A DNA stretch of 64,000 nucleotides from DASUBV01 sp035532295 (GCA_035532295.1 DATKRH010000058.1:27521-91520), one strand, 5' to 3'. Positions 52,641-60,630 are shown, counted from the stretch's first letter. Numbers and translations: made by a program. The notes: generated from the letters alone by a model not told the origin.

Positions 52641-53507
52641 CTAGCCGAACGCCGGGCCGCGCTCGGCGACCAGCTCGTCGAGCTTGCCCTGAATCGTCGC
52701 CCGCACCCGCCAGGCCAGCTTGGCGACCACGTCGCCGTCGCCGTCATCGGTGGCCGCGTAGCCGCTGGGCGGCACCGGGTCGCAGAACTCGATGATCCAG
52801 TTCGAGGGCAGCGGCACGGCCCCGAGCGGCCCGAGCCACGGAAACAGCGGCGTGAGCGGGAAATAGGGCAGGCCCAGCAGCCGGGCGGCCCGCCGCGAGT
52901 TCCCGATCATCGGGTAGATCTCCTCGGCGCCCACGATCGCGCACGGGATGATCGGCACGCCCGCGCCGATCGCGGTCCGGGCGAAGCCGCCGCGGCCGAA
53001 CCGCTGCAGCCGGTATCGCTCGCTGAACGGCTTGCCGGTGCCCTTGAAGCCCTCGGGAAATACCCCGACGAGCTCGCCGGCCTCCAGCAGCCGCTCGGCG
53101 CCTTCGGGATCGGCTCGGGTGTGCCCGCTCCGGCGCGCCAGGCCGGCCAGTCCCGGCACCTCGTACACGAGGTCGGCACCGAGCAGCCGCACGTTGCGGT
53201 GGGCGGGATGATCGGCGTACACCCCCGCCTGCAGCATGATCGCGTCCAGCGGGAGCACGCCCGAGTGGTTCGCGACGATCAGCGCCGGGCCGCGAGCCGG
53301 CACCCTGTCGAGGCCGCGCATCCGCACCCGGAACCACTGCCGGTACAGCGCGAGGGCGGCAGGCATGAGGACGGCGGAATTGAGCTCGGGGTCGAACCCG
53401 AACTGATCGACCTCGTACTCGCCCGCCAGCCGCCGTCGCGCGAACTGCGCCACCTCCGCCAGCCGGTGCCGCCAGGAGCCGGGGCTGGGCAGCCCGTTGT
53501 CGCTCAC
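52641..53507 (-). CDS. Lysophospholipid acyltransferase (PlsC-like) family protein
   Basis: From GTG 53507 the protein is 288 residues. The acyltransferase block I is VANHSGVLPLDA, block III FPEGFKGTG and block IV PIIPCAIVGAEE, as in actinobacterial membrane acyltransferases next to HAD-IB phosphatases. It likely acylates lysophosphatidate or a related lipid on the inner membrane face. The frame is open to 53699 over the bS22 gene in another frame; the start chosen avoids that overlap. Pairing with the HAD-IB gene is conserved in mycobacteria and streptomycetes. Confidence 0.85.
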   Translation of the reverse strand: MSDNGLPSPGSWRHRLAEVAQFARRRLAGEYEVDQFGFDPELNSAVLMPAALALYRQWFRVRMRGLDRVPARGPALIVANHSGVLPLDAIMLQAGVYADHPAHRNVRLLGADLVYEVPGLAGLARRSGHTRADPEGAERLLEAGELVGVFPEGFKGTGKPFSERYRLQRFGRGGFARTAIGAGVPIIPCAIVGAEEIYPMIGNSRRAARLLGLPYFPLTPLFPWLGPLGAVPLPSNWIIEFCDPVPPSGYAATDDGDGDVVAKLAWRVRATIQGKLDELVAERGPAFG

Positions 53508-53524
53508 GGCAACGTGCTGGCCGG

Positions 53525-53623
53525 TTACTTCTTGTTTCTGCGCTGCACGCGGGTCTTGCGCAGCAGCTTGCGGTGCTTCTTCTTGGCCATGCGCTTGCGG
53601 CGCTTCTTGATGACTGAGCCCAC
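53525..53623 (-). CDS. Mini ribosomal protein bS22 (AURKAIP1/COX24-type)
   Basis: From GTG 53623 (GTCCC preceded by GAGGGTGG) the protein is 32 residues, almost half Lys and Arg: GSVIKKRRKRMAKKKHRK is the family core. AURKAIP1/COX24-like peptides are bS22 in mycobacterial ribosomes, near the decoding centre of the 30S subunit. Longer readings to 53710 are not conserved. It lies 17 bp before the acyltransferase start and may share its transcript. Confidence 0.85.
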   Translation of the reverse strand: MGSVIKKRRKRMAKKKHRKLLRKTRVQRRNKK

Positions 53624-53786
53624 GGGACCACCCTCGCTCGATTTCCTGGCTGACGGCATGCCTGCTGTTCCGCCCTGCTCGCCGGGCGGCAGGGCACACG
53701 CCAACGCCAAAGGGTACCGCCGCTACGGGTCTGGCCCCGCATCTGCCCAGCCGCTCGGGGCCTGACCCGTGAATCGCCGGCCGCGG

Positions 53787-53990
53787 TCAGTCCGCTCCCA
53801 CGAAGGCGTCCCGGAGGTACTGGTTCACGGCCTGCTCGGGCACGCGGAACGAGCGGCCGACCCGGATGGCCTCCAGCTCACCAGAGTGGACGAGGCGGTA
53901 AACCGTCATCTTGGATACACGCATGATCGTGGCCACCTCGGCCACCGTCAGAAACCTGACGTCACTGAGCGGAGTCACATCTGCTGCCAT
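53787..53990 (-). CDS. Small helix-turn-helix (excisionase/MerR-like) protein
   Basis: From ATG 53990 the protein is 67 residues. It is nearly all HTH_17: RFLTVAEVATIMRVSKMTVYRLVHSG, the wing VGRSFRVPEQAV and a C-terminal YLRDAF helix. GGAGAGGG lies about 9 bp upstream of the ATG. The frame stays open upstream to 54269 without conserved sequence. A similar gene next to bS22 and proC occurs in streptomycetes (the bdtA region), so it is likely a chromosomal regulator, not a phage excisionase. Confidence 0.88.
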   Translation of the reverse strand: MAADVTPLSDVRFLTVAEVATIMRVSKMTVYRLVHSGELEAIRVGRSFRVPEQAVNQYLRDAFVGAD

Positions 53991-54331
53991 CGATAGCCCT
54001 CTCCTGGCTAGGCTCAGTGCGCCTAGCGAGTTTCCAGCGCACCAGTCACGCCCGCCTCCAGCGTAAGTCCTGTTTGGAAAAGGGCAAGTCTCCCGAGCAT
54101 GGTCAATTCGCCTGACCCGGATTGGCCTGCACGCCATAGGCCAAATGTGGCGCAAAGGCCAGAATGCCGTAACCGTCGGCCCAGTCGGAAAGACGGGCGT
54201 GACAGCACCCCAAACTGCGCGCTTACCCGTCCGCGACCACCGCTTGCCCGTCCGCTCACTGGCGGGCAATCGAGCTGGCCCGCCGCACCCGCCGCTGCCC
54301 GGGCAATCATTGGTGGCGCGCGTCCCGGCGG
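53991..54331. other. Non-coding gap between proC and the small HTH gene
   Basis: No supported gene. The side next to the HTH gene has two AT-richer patches (around 54060-54105 and 54130-54165) that could hold its promoter. The open frames across it are shadows without family features. Confidence 0.5.
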
Positions 54332-55126
54332 CTAGCCGCCGCCCAGTTCCCGGCCGCGGTCCCGGGCGGCCTCGATGGCCGCCAGGAACGCGGCCCGGAC
54401 ACCGTGCCGCTCCAGCTCCCTGATCGCGCTGATCGTGGTGCCGGCCGGCGAGGTAACGGCCTCGCGCAGGATCACCGGGTGCTCGCCCGAGTCGCGGAGC
54501 ATCGTGGCTGCCCCGTAAACGGCCTGTTTGACCATCTCCAGCGCGGTGGCCCGCGGCATGCCGAGCAGGATGCCGGCGTCCACCATGGCCTCGACCAGGA
54601 AGTAGATATACGCCGGGCCGCTCCCGGACAGGGCAGTCGCGGCGTCCTGCTGAGACTCGGGGATCCGCAGCACCTTGCCGACCGGCCGCAGCAGCGCCTC
54701 GGCCCGCTGCAGGTGCTCCTCCGTGGCGTAGGTACCGGCCGAGATGACGCTCATGGCCTCGTCTACCAGGACGGGCGTGTTGGACATCACCCGCACGACG
54801 GGGACCTCGCCGCCGAGCCGGCGCTCGATGAAGGCGGTGGGGATTCCGGCCGCCACCGATATGACCAGCTTGTCGCCCGATACCTGCGGCGCGATCTCGT
54901 CGAGCAGCGCCGCCATGTCCTGCGGCTTGACGGTGATCAGCAGAGTCTGGGCCAGCCCGGCCGCCTCGGCCGCGCTCAGCACCTTGATGCCGTAGGTGTC
55001 GCGCAACTGGGCCGCGCGATCAGCGCGCCGCACGGCCGCGATGACCCCGGCCGGCGACGTCCCGGCCCGCAGCAGCCCCGAGGTCAGCGCCTCGCCCATT
55101 TTCCCGGCACCAAGTACAGCGATCAC
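54332..55126 (-). CDS. proC: Pyrroline-5-carboxylate reductase
   Basis: From GTG 55126 the protein is 264 residues, matching the family. The NAD(P)-binding N-terminus is VIAVLGAGKMGEAL; VRVMSNTPVLVDEAM and ALSGSGPAYIYFLVEAM carry the catalytic and dimer regions, and TSPAGTTISAI the C-terminal signature. It reduces pyrroline-5-carboxylate to proline. The proline dehydrogenase gene lies upstream on the same strand, with 377 bp between. Confidence 0.95.
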   Translation of the reverse strand: MIAVLGAGKMGEALTSGLLRAGTSPAGVIAAVRRADRAAQLRDTYGIKVLSAAEAAGLAQTLLITVKPQDMAALLDEIAPQVSGDKLVISVAAGIPTAFIERRLGGEVPVVRVMSNTPVLVDEAMSVISAGTYATEEHLQRAEALLRPVGKVLRIPESQQDAATALSGSGPAYIYFLVEAMVDAGILLGMPRATALEMVKQAVYGAATMLRDSGEHPVILREAVTSPAGTTISAIRELERHGVRAAFLAAIEAARDRGRELGGG

Positions 55127-55503
55127 ACTTGCGACCCTATCGCGGGCGGCGCCGGCGCCGGCGGGCCAGGCCGCGCCTTCCAGCGCAATCAGGCTGGTGA
55201 CCAAAACCGCCAGAGAACTAATCCGTAATCGGGAAATGGTCCGCGGCAACGCCAATAACCGCTGGCCAGACCAATGAATGACCGCACGCCGGCCGCCGCC
55301 GAACTAACCCTGCCCAGCGCTACTGCAAGTGCATCTGCGCCGTGCATCCGAAGCCGCGCATCCGAAGCCGCGCATCGGAACCTTGCATTCCACCGGGTAT
55401 CGATTACGCGCGCTCAGACTGTGCACCCGAAACTAGGCAAGCAGACCGCGGCCAGAAACCGGCGCGGAATGCCAGCCCCATGGGGATCAGCGTCCCGTGG
55501 GGG
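55127..55503. other. Non-coding gap with two short repeat arrays
   Basis: No gene is supported. Around 55340-55375 GCATCCGAAGCCGC recurs with a ~14-bp period. Around 55475-55530 three copies of a ~18-bp unit (CCATGGGGATCAGCG-like) run into the last codons of the proline dehydrogenase gene. Confidence 0.6.
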
Positions 55504-56442
55504 TCAGCGCCCCATGGGGATCAGCGCCCGGAGAAAGAACGCGAGGTTCGCCGGCCGCTCCGCGAGCCGCCGCACGAGGTAGCCGTACCAGTCGCTGCCG
55601 TACGGGACGTAAACGCGCACGCGCGCTCCGCGGGCCACCAGTCGCCGCTGCTCGGCCGGGCGCATGCCGTAGAGCAGCTGATACTCGAACTCCGAGTGCT
55701 CACGCCCCGCCATGGTGGCCTTGACCCCGGCGAGCTCGATCAGCCTCGGATCGTGGGTGGCCAGCATCGGATAGCCGGAGCCCTCCAGGAGCATCCGCAT
55801 GCACCGGGCATAGGACCGGTCGACGTCGTGGCGGGCGGACAGCGCCACGTCGTCCGGGGCCTGGTACGCGCCCTTGCACAGCCTGACCCGTGATCCGGCG
55901 GTGGCGAGCGCCTGGCAGTCGGCAGGGCTGCGGCGCAGGTAGGACTGGATGACGCAGCCAAGATCGGGAAAGTCCGCGCGAAGCTCGGCGACCAGGCGCA
56001 GGGTCGCGTCGACCAGGGTGTGATCCTCCATGTCGAGCGTCACCGTCGTGCCCGCGTTCCTGGCCGCCACCGCGATCCGGACGATGTTCTCCAGCGCGGT
56101 CTTCTCGCCATGGTCGGGCAGGCCCAGGCCGACCGCGGTGGGCTTGACCGATACCTCTGCCCGGCCGCCGGGCGACAGGCCGGCGGCGCCGAGCCGCCCC
56201 AGCAGCCGGATGTACTCATCGGCGACCGCCGCGGCCTGATCCCGGTCCGTGGTGTACTCGCCCAGGTAGTCGATGGTGGCCAGCAGCCCGTCGCCGAGCA
56301 GCCGCTCGACCACTTCCAGGGCCTGATCGGCGGTATCGCCGGCCACGAACCTGGTCACGACATCCCGGGTGACCGGCATGGTGGTGGTGAGCTCACGGAC
56401 CCTCGTGCTGGCTGACGCGGCCAGCAGCGCTCGGCGCAGCAC
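55504..56442 (-). CDS. Proline dehydrogenase (monofunctional)
   Basis: The protein is 312 residues, the single-domain PRODH size. This FAD enzyme oxidises proline to pyrroline-5-carboxylate. TIM-barrel landmarks in order: SVKPTAVGLGLP, VTLDMEDHTLVDATL, VIQSYLRRSPAD, RVRLCKGAYQAP, MLATHDPRLI, EFEYQLLYGMR and VYVPYGSDWYGYLVRRLAERP. FAD and substrate residues (Arg-Arg in YLVRRLAERPAN) are present. The stop lies inside a tandem repeat. No P5C dehydrogenase gene is in the window. Confidence 0.94.
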   Translation of the reverse strand: MLRRALLAASASTRVRELTTTMPVTRDVVTRFVAGDTADQALEVVERLLGDGLLATIDYLGEYTTDRDQAAAVADEYIRLLGRLGAAGLSPGGRAEVSVKPTAVGLGLPDHGEKTALENIVRIAVAARNAGTTVTLDMEDHTLVDATLRLVAELRADFPDLGCVIQSYLRRSPADCQALATAGSRVRLCKGAYQAPDDVALSARHDVDRSYARCMRMLLEGSGYPMLATHDPRLIELAGVKATMAGREHSEFEYQLLYGMRPAEQRRLVARGARVRVYVPYGSDWYGYLVRRLAERPANLAFFLRALIPMGR

Positions 56443-56503
56443 TGCGGTTACCTCCGGGAACGATCTTGTCCCTGCCGGAATTGTCGTTAGCCCACGCAGG
56501 CTA

Positions 56504-57538
56504 CTATCGGCCGCGACCGATCAGGTCGCCGCGGGGTCGCCGGAGCGTGACCTGCACGTTCGCGCCGGCGTCCGGGGGCACGAGGACCTCCTGGGCGGCG
56601 GGCAGGCCGTCGGCCAGCAGCGTGGCGTCGACCGGCACGGTGCGCTTGACCAGGGCCAGCGCGATCGGCCCCAGCTCGTAGTGCCGGGCGGCCGACCCGA
56701 CGAACCCGATGTCGGCACCCTCCAGCCGGACGAGGTCGCCGTGCGCCGGCAGCCGGTCCTCGCTACCGTCCAGGTGCAGGAGCACCAGACGGCGGGGCGG
56801 ATGGCCCAGGTTATGCACGCGCGCTACCGTCTCCTGACCGCGGTAACAGCCCTTGTCGAGGTGCACGGCGGTGTCGATCCAGCCCAGCTCGTGCGGGATG
56901 GACCGGTGGTCGGTGTCCAGTCCCATCCGGGGCCGGCCCGCGGCGATACGCAGGGCCTCGTGCGCCCACGTGCCGGCCAGCGTGGCCCCCGCGCCGCGCA
57001 GTGCCGTGACCTCGTCGGCCAGCCGTCCGCGCGGGACGATGATATTCGTCTCAAAACGATTGCGCACGGTCGCCACCGCGCCCGCCACCGGGTGCGCCTC
57101 AGCGTCCGGGCCCAGGAGCGCCAGGACGGCATACTCGCCGCTGACGTCGGCGGTCTCGACCCGGAGCATGAACCGCATCGAGGTGAGGAATTCCAGCAGG
57201 GCCGGGGCGGCACCCGGCTCGACATGGACCCAGGTGGCCTCGCCGTCGTCGGCCAGGCTGAGCTGGTGCTCGACACGACCCTGCGGGTCCAGGATCAGGG
57301 CCTCGGCGCTGCCGCCGGGCGCGAGCTGCTCCAGGTGCTGGGTCGTCAGGCTGTGCAGCCAGGACAGCCGGTCCTGTCCGGTGATGCGGATGACGTCCCG
57401 GTGCGAGGCGTCCACCACTCCCCAGGACGCGACGATCCCGCGCTGCTCGGCGTAGGGGTCTCCATAGTGCACGGCCACGCCGGCGTCGGGTGCCTCGGCG
57501 GGCACCGCGCCTGGCTCGGCCAGTAGGGGGCTGTCCAT
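56504..57538 (-). CDS. ygfZ: YgfZ/CAF17-like folate-binding protein
   Basis: The protein is 344 residues. The diagnostic motif KGCYRGQE is intact (DKGCYRGQETVARV), and the GcvT-like fold blocks HRDVIRITGQDRLSWLHSL and LDPQGRVEHQL are clear. YgfZ proteins assist iron-sulfur cluster enzymes in a folate-dependent way. It lies 42 bp from the fur gene on the same strand, a common actinobacterial order. Confidence 0.93.
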   Translation of the reverse strand: MDSPLLAEPGAVPAEAPDAGVAVHYGDPYAEQRGIVASWGVVDASHRDVIRITGQDRLSWLHSLTTQHLEQLAPGGSAEALILDPQGRVEHQLSLADDGEATWVHVEPGAAPALLEFLTSMRFMLRVETADVSGEYAVLALLGPDAEAHPVAGAVATVRNRFETNIIVPRGRLADEVTALRGAGATLAGTWAHEALRIAAGRPRMGLDTDHRSIPHELGWIDTAVHLDKGCYRGQETVARVHNLGHPPRRLVLLHLDGSEDRLPAHGDLVRLEGADIGFVGSAARHYELGPIALALVKRTVPVDATLLADGLPAAQEVLVPPDAGANVQVTLRRPRGDLIGRGR

Positions 57539-57580
57539 GCCCTCAGGCTATGCGGTCGGCCGGTGGCCCCGGCGGCGGGA

Positions 57581-57997
57581 CTAGCCCGCCCGGCAACTGG
57601 CGCAGCGGCCGAACACCGTCAGGTGCCCGACATCGGTTTCGAACCCTTGCTGCTCGTCAAGCGCGGCGACCAGGGAGCTGACCGCGGCCGGCTCCAGCTG
57701 GGTCACCTGCTCGCACTGCCGGCAGACCAGGTGCACGTGCTGCGCCTCGGCGGCCAGGTGATACCGCGGCGCGCCATGGCCCAGATGGGTATGGGTAACC
57801 AGGCCGATCTGCTCCAGCAGCTCAAGCGTCCGGTAGACCGTGGAGACATTGACCCCGCGCGCCGTGTGCCGCACGTCGGTGAAGATCTCCTCCGGCGTGG
57901 CGTGCTCCAGCCGGGTAACGGCCTCGAGCACAAGCTGGCGCTGGGGTGTGACGCGGTAGCCGCTCGCCCGCAGCGTGTCATCCCACGTCTGCGACAT
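57581..57997 (-). CDS. Fur family transcriptional regulator
   Basis: From ATG 57997 the protein is 138 residues. The winged-helix half has GYRVTPQRQLVLEAV and STVYRTLELLEQIGL. The metal half shows HLGHGAPRYHLAAEAQHVHLVC, CRQC and a final CASC, giving the two CxxC structural zinc knuckles of Fur. Metal specificity (Fe, Zn or peroxide sensing) cannot be told from this. It is divergent from a non-coding stretch with a strong SD and small ORF. YgfZ follows downstream. Confidence 0.92.
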   Translation of the reverse strand: MSQTWDDTLRASGYRVTPQRQLVLEAVTRLEHATPEEIFTDVRHTARGVNVSTVYRTLELLEQIGLVTHTHLGHGAPRYHLAAEAQHVHLVCRQCEQVTQLEPAAVSSLVAALDEQQGFETDVGHLTVFGRCASCRAG

Positions 57998-58090
57998 ACG
58001 CCAAGTGTAGTTATCCCCGGCCAAATCGCGCCCAGCGAAAACGTGCTTGCCTCGGCCCGAGGTCCTGACGTAGCGTTCCGGCTAACGCGG

Positions 58091-58107
58091 GAAAGGAGGT
58101 GGTCCAG
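58091..58107 (+). promoter_or_regulatory. Very long Shine-Dalgarno tract
   Basis: GAAAGGAGGTGGTCCAG can pair over its full length, with one G-U wobble, with the actinobacterial 16S rRNA 3' end (CUGGAUCACCUCCUUUC). Typical SDs use 4-7 bases. The first ATG is 58113. Confidence 0.6.
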
Positions 58108-58112
58108 AACAT

Positions 58113-58151
58113 ATGCATAGATGTTGGACTCGCGAGGTGGCTGTCAGCTAG
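58113..58151 (+). CDS. Twelve-codon leader-type ORF
   Basis: ATG 58113 to TAG 58151 encodes MHRCWTREVAVS. It is placed 13 bases after the AGGAGG core of the long SD. No coding gene follows closely; the next supported start is 58480. It could be a leader peptide, or a small peptide kept for its own sake. The second ATG (58121) in another frame would give a 67-codon ORF over the repeat. Confidence 0.4.
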   Translation: MHRCWTREVAVS

Positions 58152-58210
58152 CCGCCGCCTGCGTGGGCGCCGCGTCGCGGGATGACCGCGGTGCGCGCTT
58201 CACCGGCCGC

Positions 58211-58264
58211 TTCAGGATGCGCTGTGTCTTCAGGGTGCGCTGTGTCTTCAGGGTGCGCTGTGTC
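58211..58264. repeat. 18-bp tandem repeat, three copies
   Basis: Three direct copies of TTCAGG(A/G)TGCGCTGTGTC follow each other without gaps; the second and third are identical. Confidence 0.9.
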
Positions 58265-58479
58265 CTGAGTGCTCTTACGGCGGCGGTCGGCGAATACACG
58301 ACAGACACCGGATCCCCGGGCTGACCGGCCCTTGTCCAGCCGGTCCCCGCGTGGGGCTTGCCCGAAGGCAGCCAATCGCGGGAGTCGCCCGGGGTTCTTA
58401 ATTTTGGCTCGCTCTCCTGCTAGACCTGTTCCGTTCCGGCCGTGTTCCGTTCCGGCCCCGTCGCAGGAGGAGTCCAGCC

Positions 58480-59379
58480 GTGCCGAATCTCGCGCGCGCA
58501 GCCGCCACTTCCGTCGCCGTGCTCACCCTGGCGCTCGGGGCGGGGGCGCCAGGTGCCGCCGAGCCGTCGCAGCACGCGCCGTTGGACACGCCGCCGCACG
58601 CGCCAGCGGGCGGGTCGGCCGGCGTGTCGGCGGGCGGATCGGCGGGCGGATCGGCGGGCGTGCCGCGGCCGTTAGAGTTCGCGGCCCGGCCGGCCATCGG
58701 ATCGGTCGATTCCCTCAACTCGGCCGGCTACGCGGCCAGTCGCCCGCACGCCCGGTTCGCGTCCATCCGGGCGACGTTCTTTGTGCCCTACCTGAACTGC
58801 GGCCTGTCCAAGGGCGCGTACTCATCGCAATGGGTCGGGCTGGACGGGTTCGAGGGCAAGCCGGACTCGGTTGAGCAAGACGGCATCGAGGCCGATTGCA
58901 GCGCTGCCGGGCGCTCCAGCTTCCATGCGTGGTACGCGATGTATCCCCGCCGGCGTGCCATGCCCGCGCTGGCCATCAGGAGCGGCGACTCGGTCACGGC
59001 CAGCGTCTCCTACGACCTGGCCGACGCCAGGTTCGCGCTTGCCCTCACCGACAACACCACCGGCGGCCATTTCCGGGTGCACGCCAGCTGCCCGCGCGGC
59101 CTGCGGTGTCCGCGAAACTCCGCCGAGGTGATCAGCTCGACTCCGGCCACCCGGACGGCCGGGCACCTGGCGATCGCCCCGCTGGCCGACTACGGGGCCG
59201 TGAGCTTCTCGGGCATTTCCATCACCGACCGGGCCGGGCACCGCGGCGGGCTCAGGTCCGCGCACTGGGCCGCGACCAGAATCATCCAGACGCGGCCGGC
59301 GGCCCCCTTCGAGCTGATGGCCCGGCCCACCCCGATCGAGGCCGACGCGTTCGACAACTACTGGTCCCGCGAGCGCTAA
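58480..59379 (+). CDS. Secreted G1-family (eqolisin-like) peptidase
   Basis: The protein is 299 residues with a GTG start and CAGGAGGAG site. A signal peptide occupies 1-27 (LARAAATSVAVLTLALGAGAPGAAE). A low-complexity Gly/Ser/Ala stretch (45-60, 12-bp units in the DNA) follows. The G1 beta-sandwich is visible: SQWVGLDGFEG near 117, catalytic Gln133 in SVEQDG, the AWYAMYP strand and catalytic Glu216 in SAEVIS. Two Cys pairs may be disulfides. Glutamic peptidases of this type are acid proteases known mainly from fungi, with scattered bacterial members. It may be the last core-like gene before the mobile region. Confidence 0.82.
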   Translation: MPNLARAAATSVAVLTLALGAGAPGAAEPSQHAPLDTPPHAPAGGSAGVSAGGSAGGSAGVPRPLEFAARPAIGSVDSLNSAGYAASRPHARFASIRATFFVPYLNCGLSKGAYSSQWVGLDGFEGKPDSVEQDGIEADCSAAGRSSFHAWYAMYPRRRAMPALAIRSGDSVTASVSYDLADARFALALTDNTTGGHFRVHASCPRGLRCPRNSAEVISSTPATRTAGHLAIAPLADYGAVSFSGISITDRAGHRGGLRSAHWAATRIIQTRPAAPFELMARPTPIEADAFDNYWSRER

Positions 59380-59403
59380 CTAACTCCGTCGACGCCAGCC
59401 GAG

Positions 59404-59826
59404 CCCCGCCCTGCCCGTCGCGTCCGGGTCGCGATCTATGTCCGGATCTCCAGCGACCGCAGCGGCGCCGGCCTGGGCGTGGCCCGGCAGGAGGAAGACT
59501 GCCGGGCCTTATGCAAGCGGCTGGGCTGGGACGTCGCAGCCGTGTACTGCGACAACGACGTATCGGCCTACTCCGGTAAGCCGCGCCCGCAGTGGAACCA
59601 GCTGCCGGGCTGATCGACGCGGTGGCGTGCTGGCACGTGGACCGGCTGACCCGGTCGCCGCGCGAGCTGGAAGACGTGATCAACCTGCACGACAAGCGCG
59701 GGATCATGCTGGCGACCGTGACCGGCGAGATGGACCTGTCCACCCCCACCGGCCGGATGCGCCCGGATGCTGGGAGCTGCGGCGCGGCATGAGGCTGAGC
59801 ACAAGGCCGAGCGGCAGCGCCGTGCG
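59404..59826 (+). pseudogene. Serine recombinase remnant (three frames)
   Basis: A resolvase/invertase-type N-terminus is readable in pieces. Frame one (to 59613) has VAIYVRISSDRSGAGLGV with the catalytic Ser, DCRALCKRLGWDV and VYCDNDVSAYSG. Frame two (about 59610-59760) has WHVDRLTRSPRELEDVINL and DLSTPTGRM. Frame three (59767-59826) has ARHEAEHKAERQRRA. No start codon remains after the peptidase stop. At least two frameshifting deletions are needed. The zinc-ribbon and recombinase C-terminus are gone, so it cannot integrate. Confidence 0.85.
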
Positions 59827-60060
59827 ACGGCCGTCCTGGCACTCACGTCCCTCGTTGCTGTGATCACCTGGCGGGAGAACCGGCGCCGCGAGCGTGACCG
59901 GCAGATGGAGACGCCCATCCTGGAATCCGCCCGCAAGGAGTTCAGCGCCAAGGACGAGATGGGCGGCCTGAAGAGCAACCTCTCCGGGATTGCCGTCATC
60001 GGCGTGATCATCGCCGCCCTGGCAATCTTGAACAAGGTCAACGCCGGGAAGCGGCGGTAG
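59767..60060 (+). CDS. Chimeric small membrane ORF downstream of the recombinase remnant
   Basis: The 97-codon frame starts in recombinase sequence (HEAEHKAERQRRA) and then changes to two hydrophobic stretches (about 22-34 and 72-90, SGIAVIGVIIAALAIL) around a charged middle (RRRERDRQMETP, SARKEFSAKDEM). The second half could be an independent small membrane protein starting at ATG 59905 or GTG 59860. No family recognised. It may be read only by chance. Confidence 0.35.
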   Translation: MLGAAARHEAEHKAERQRRATAVLALTSLVAVITWRENRRRERDRQMETPILESARKEFSAKDEMGGLKSNLSGIAVIGVIIAALAILNKVNAGKRR

Positions 60061-60253
60061 GCGCCGAAACTCAGAGCGCGCGATCGCCGCGCCCGTCAGG
60101 GCCAGCCGGACGGGCTGGCGGTCCTCGTCATGGCCGTAGGGTAGCGGCGATTAGCTCCGGAGTTGTTCCCCACACGCTGCCGGTGCACGCTCGCTGCGCC
60201 GGCATCCGCCCCGAGCAAGCGGCCCCCTCCCGGTACTCCGCCGGCCACGTCAG

Positions 60254-60499
60254 CTAAGGCTTCCCAGTAACGAAGGTGCCCTTGCCGACGACGCTGGCGA
60301 CCAGCCCTCGCTCGCGCAACTCCCGCATCGCCCGGCGGACGGTCTGGTAGGCAATGCCCCACTGCTCGGCCAGGTCCCGCTCGGACGGCAGCCTGCCACC
60401 GACCGGCAGCTTCCCCGCGGCGATCTGCGCCTGCACGTAGTCCGCTGCCTGGACGTACAGCGGCACCAGGGAGTCCGGGTCGAAGGACGGCGCAGGCAT
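60254..60499 (-). CDS. Minimal GntR-family regulator (DNA-binding domain only)
   Basis: From ATG 60499 the protein is 81 residues. It contains a complete GntR winged helix: YVQAADYVQAQIAAGKLPVG, RLPSERDLAEQWGIAYQTVRRAM and the wing VVGKGTFV. No effector domain follows, unlike most GntR proteins. Stand-alone GntR domains of this kind are common on actinomycete plasmids and integrative elements (KorA/KorSA-type repressors). It is divergent from the 109-residue gene, 131 bp away. Confidence 0.82.
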   Translation of the reverse strand: MPAPSFDPDSLVPLYVQAADYVQAQIAAGKLPVGGRLPSERDLAEQWGIAYQTVRRAMRELRERGLVASVVGKGTFVTGKP

Positions 60500-60630
60500 G
60501 ACGATCACTGTAAGGCAGCGCTGACCTGCAAGAATACACGCGATGCTATACATAGCTACGTATCGCACTCTATGCTGAACTGCATGAATGCCAGCAACGA
60601 GACCCAATATCGCAGCCCGGGAGGAACGTT

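Larger units (their letters stand above)
57998..58479. other. Gap between fur and a secreted peptidase gene
   Basis: No large gene is supported. It contains the strong SD with a 12-codon ORF (58091-58151), then a three-copy 18-bp tandem array (58211-58264) and a GC-rich stretch up to the ribosome site (CAGGAGGAG, 58464-58472) of the peptidase gene. A 67-codon frame from 58121 runs through the array and encodes CVFRVR repeats; it lacks support. Confidence 0.55.

Noticed and set aside
53787..53990. Phage excisionase assignment for the small HTH gene
   Set aside because: There is no integrase next to it, and the surroundings (bS22, acyltransferase, proC) are conserved chromosomal genes in streptomycetes.
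58211..58264. Possible CRISPR array from three 18-bp repeats
   Set aside because: The copies are directly adjacent with no spacers, and no cas gene is nearby.
58121..58324. 67-codon frame with CVFRVR repeats
   Set aside because: It lies over the 18-bp tandem array, starts 21 bases after the SD core and has no conserved sequence; the 12-codon frame is placed better.
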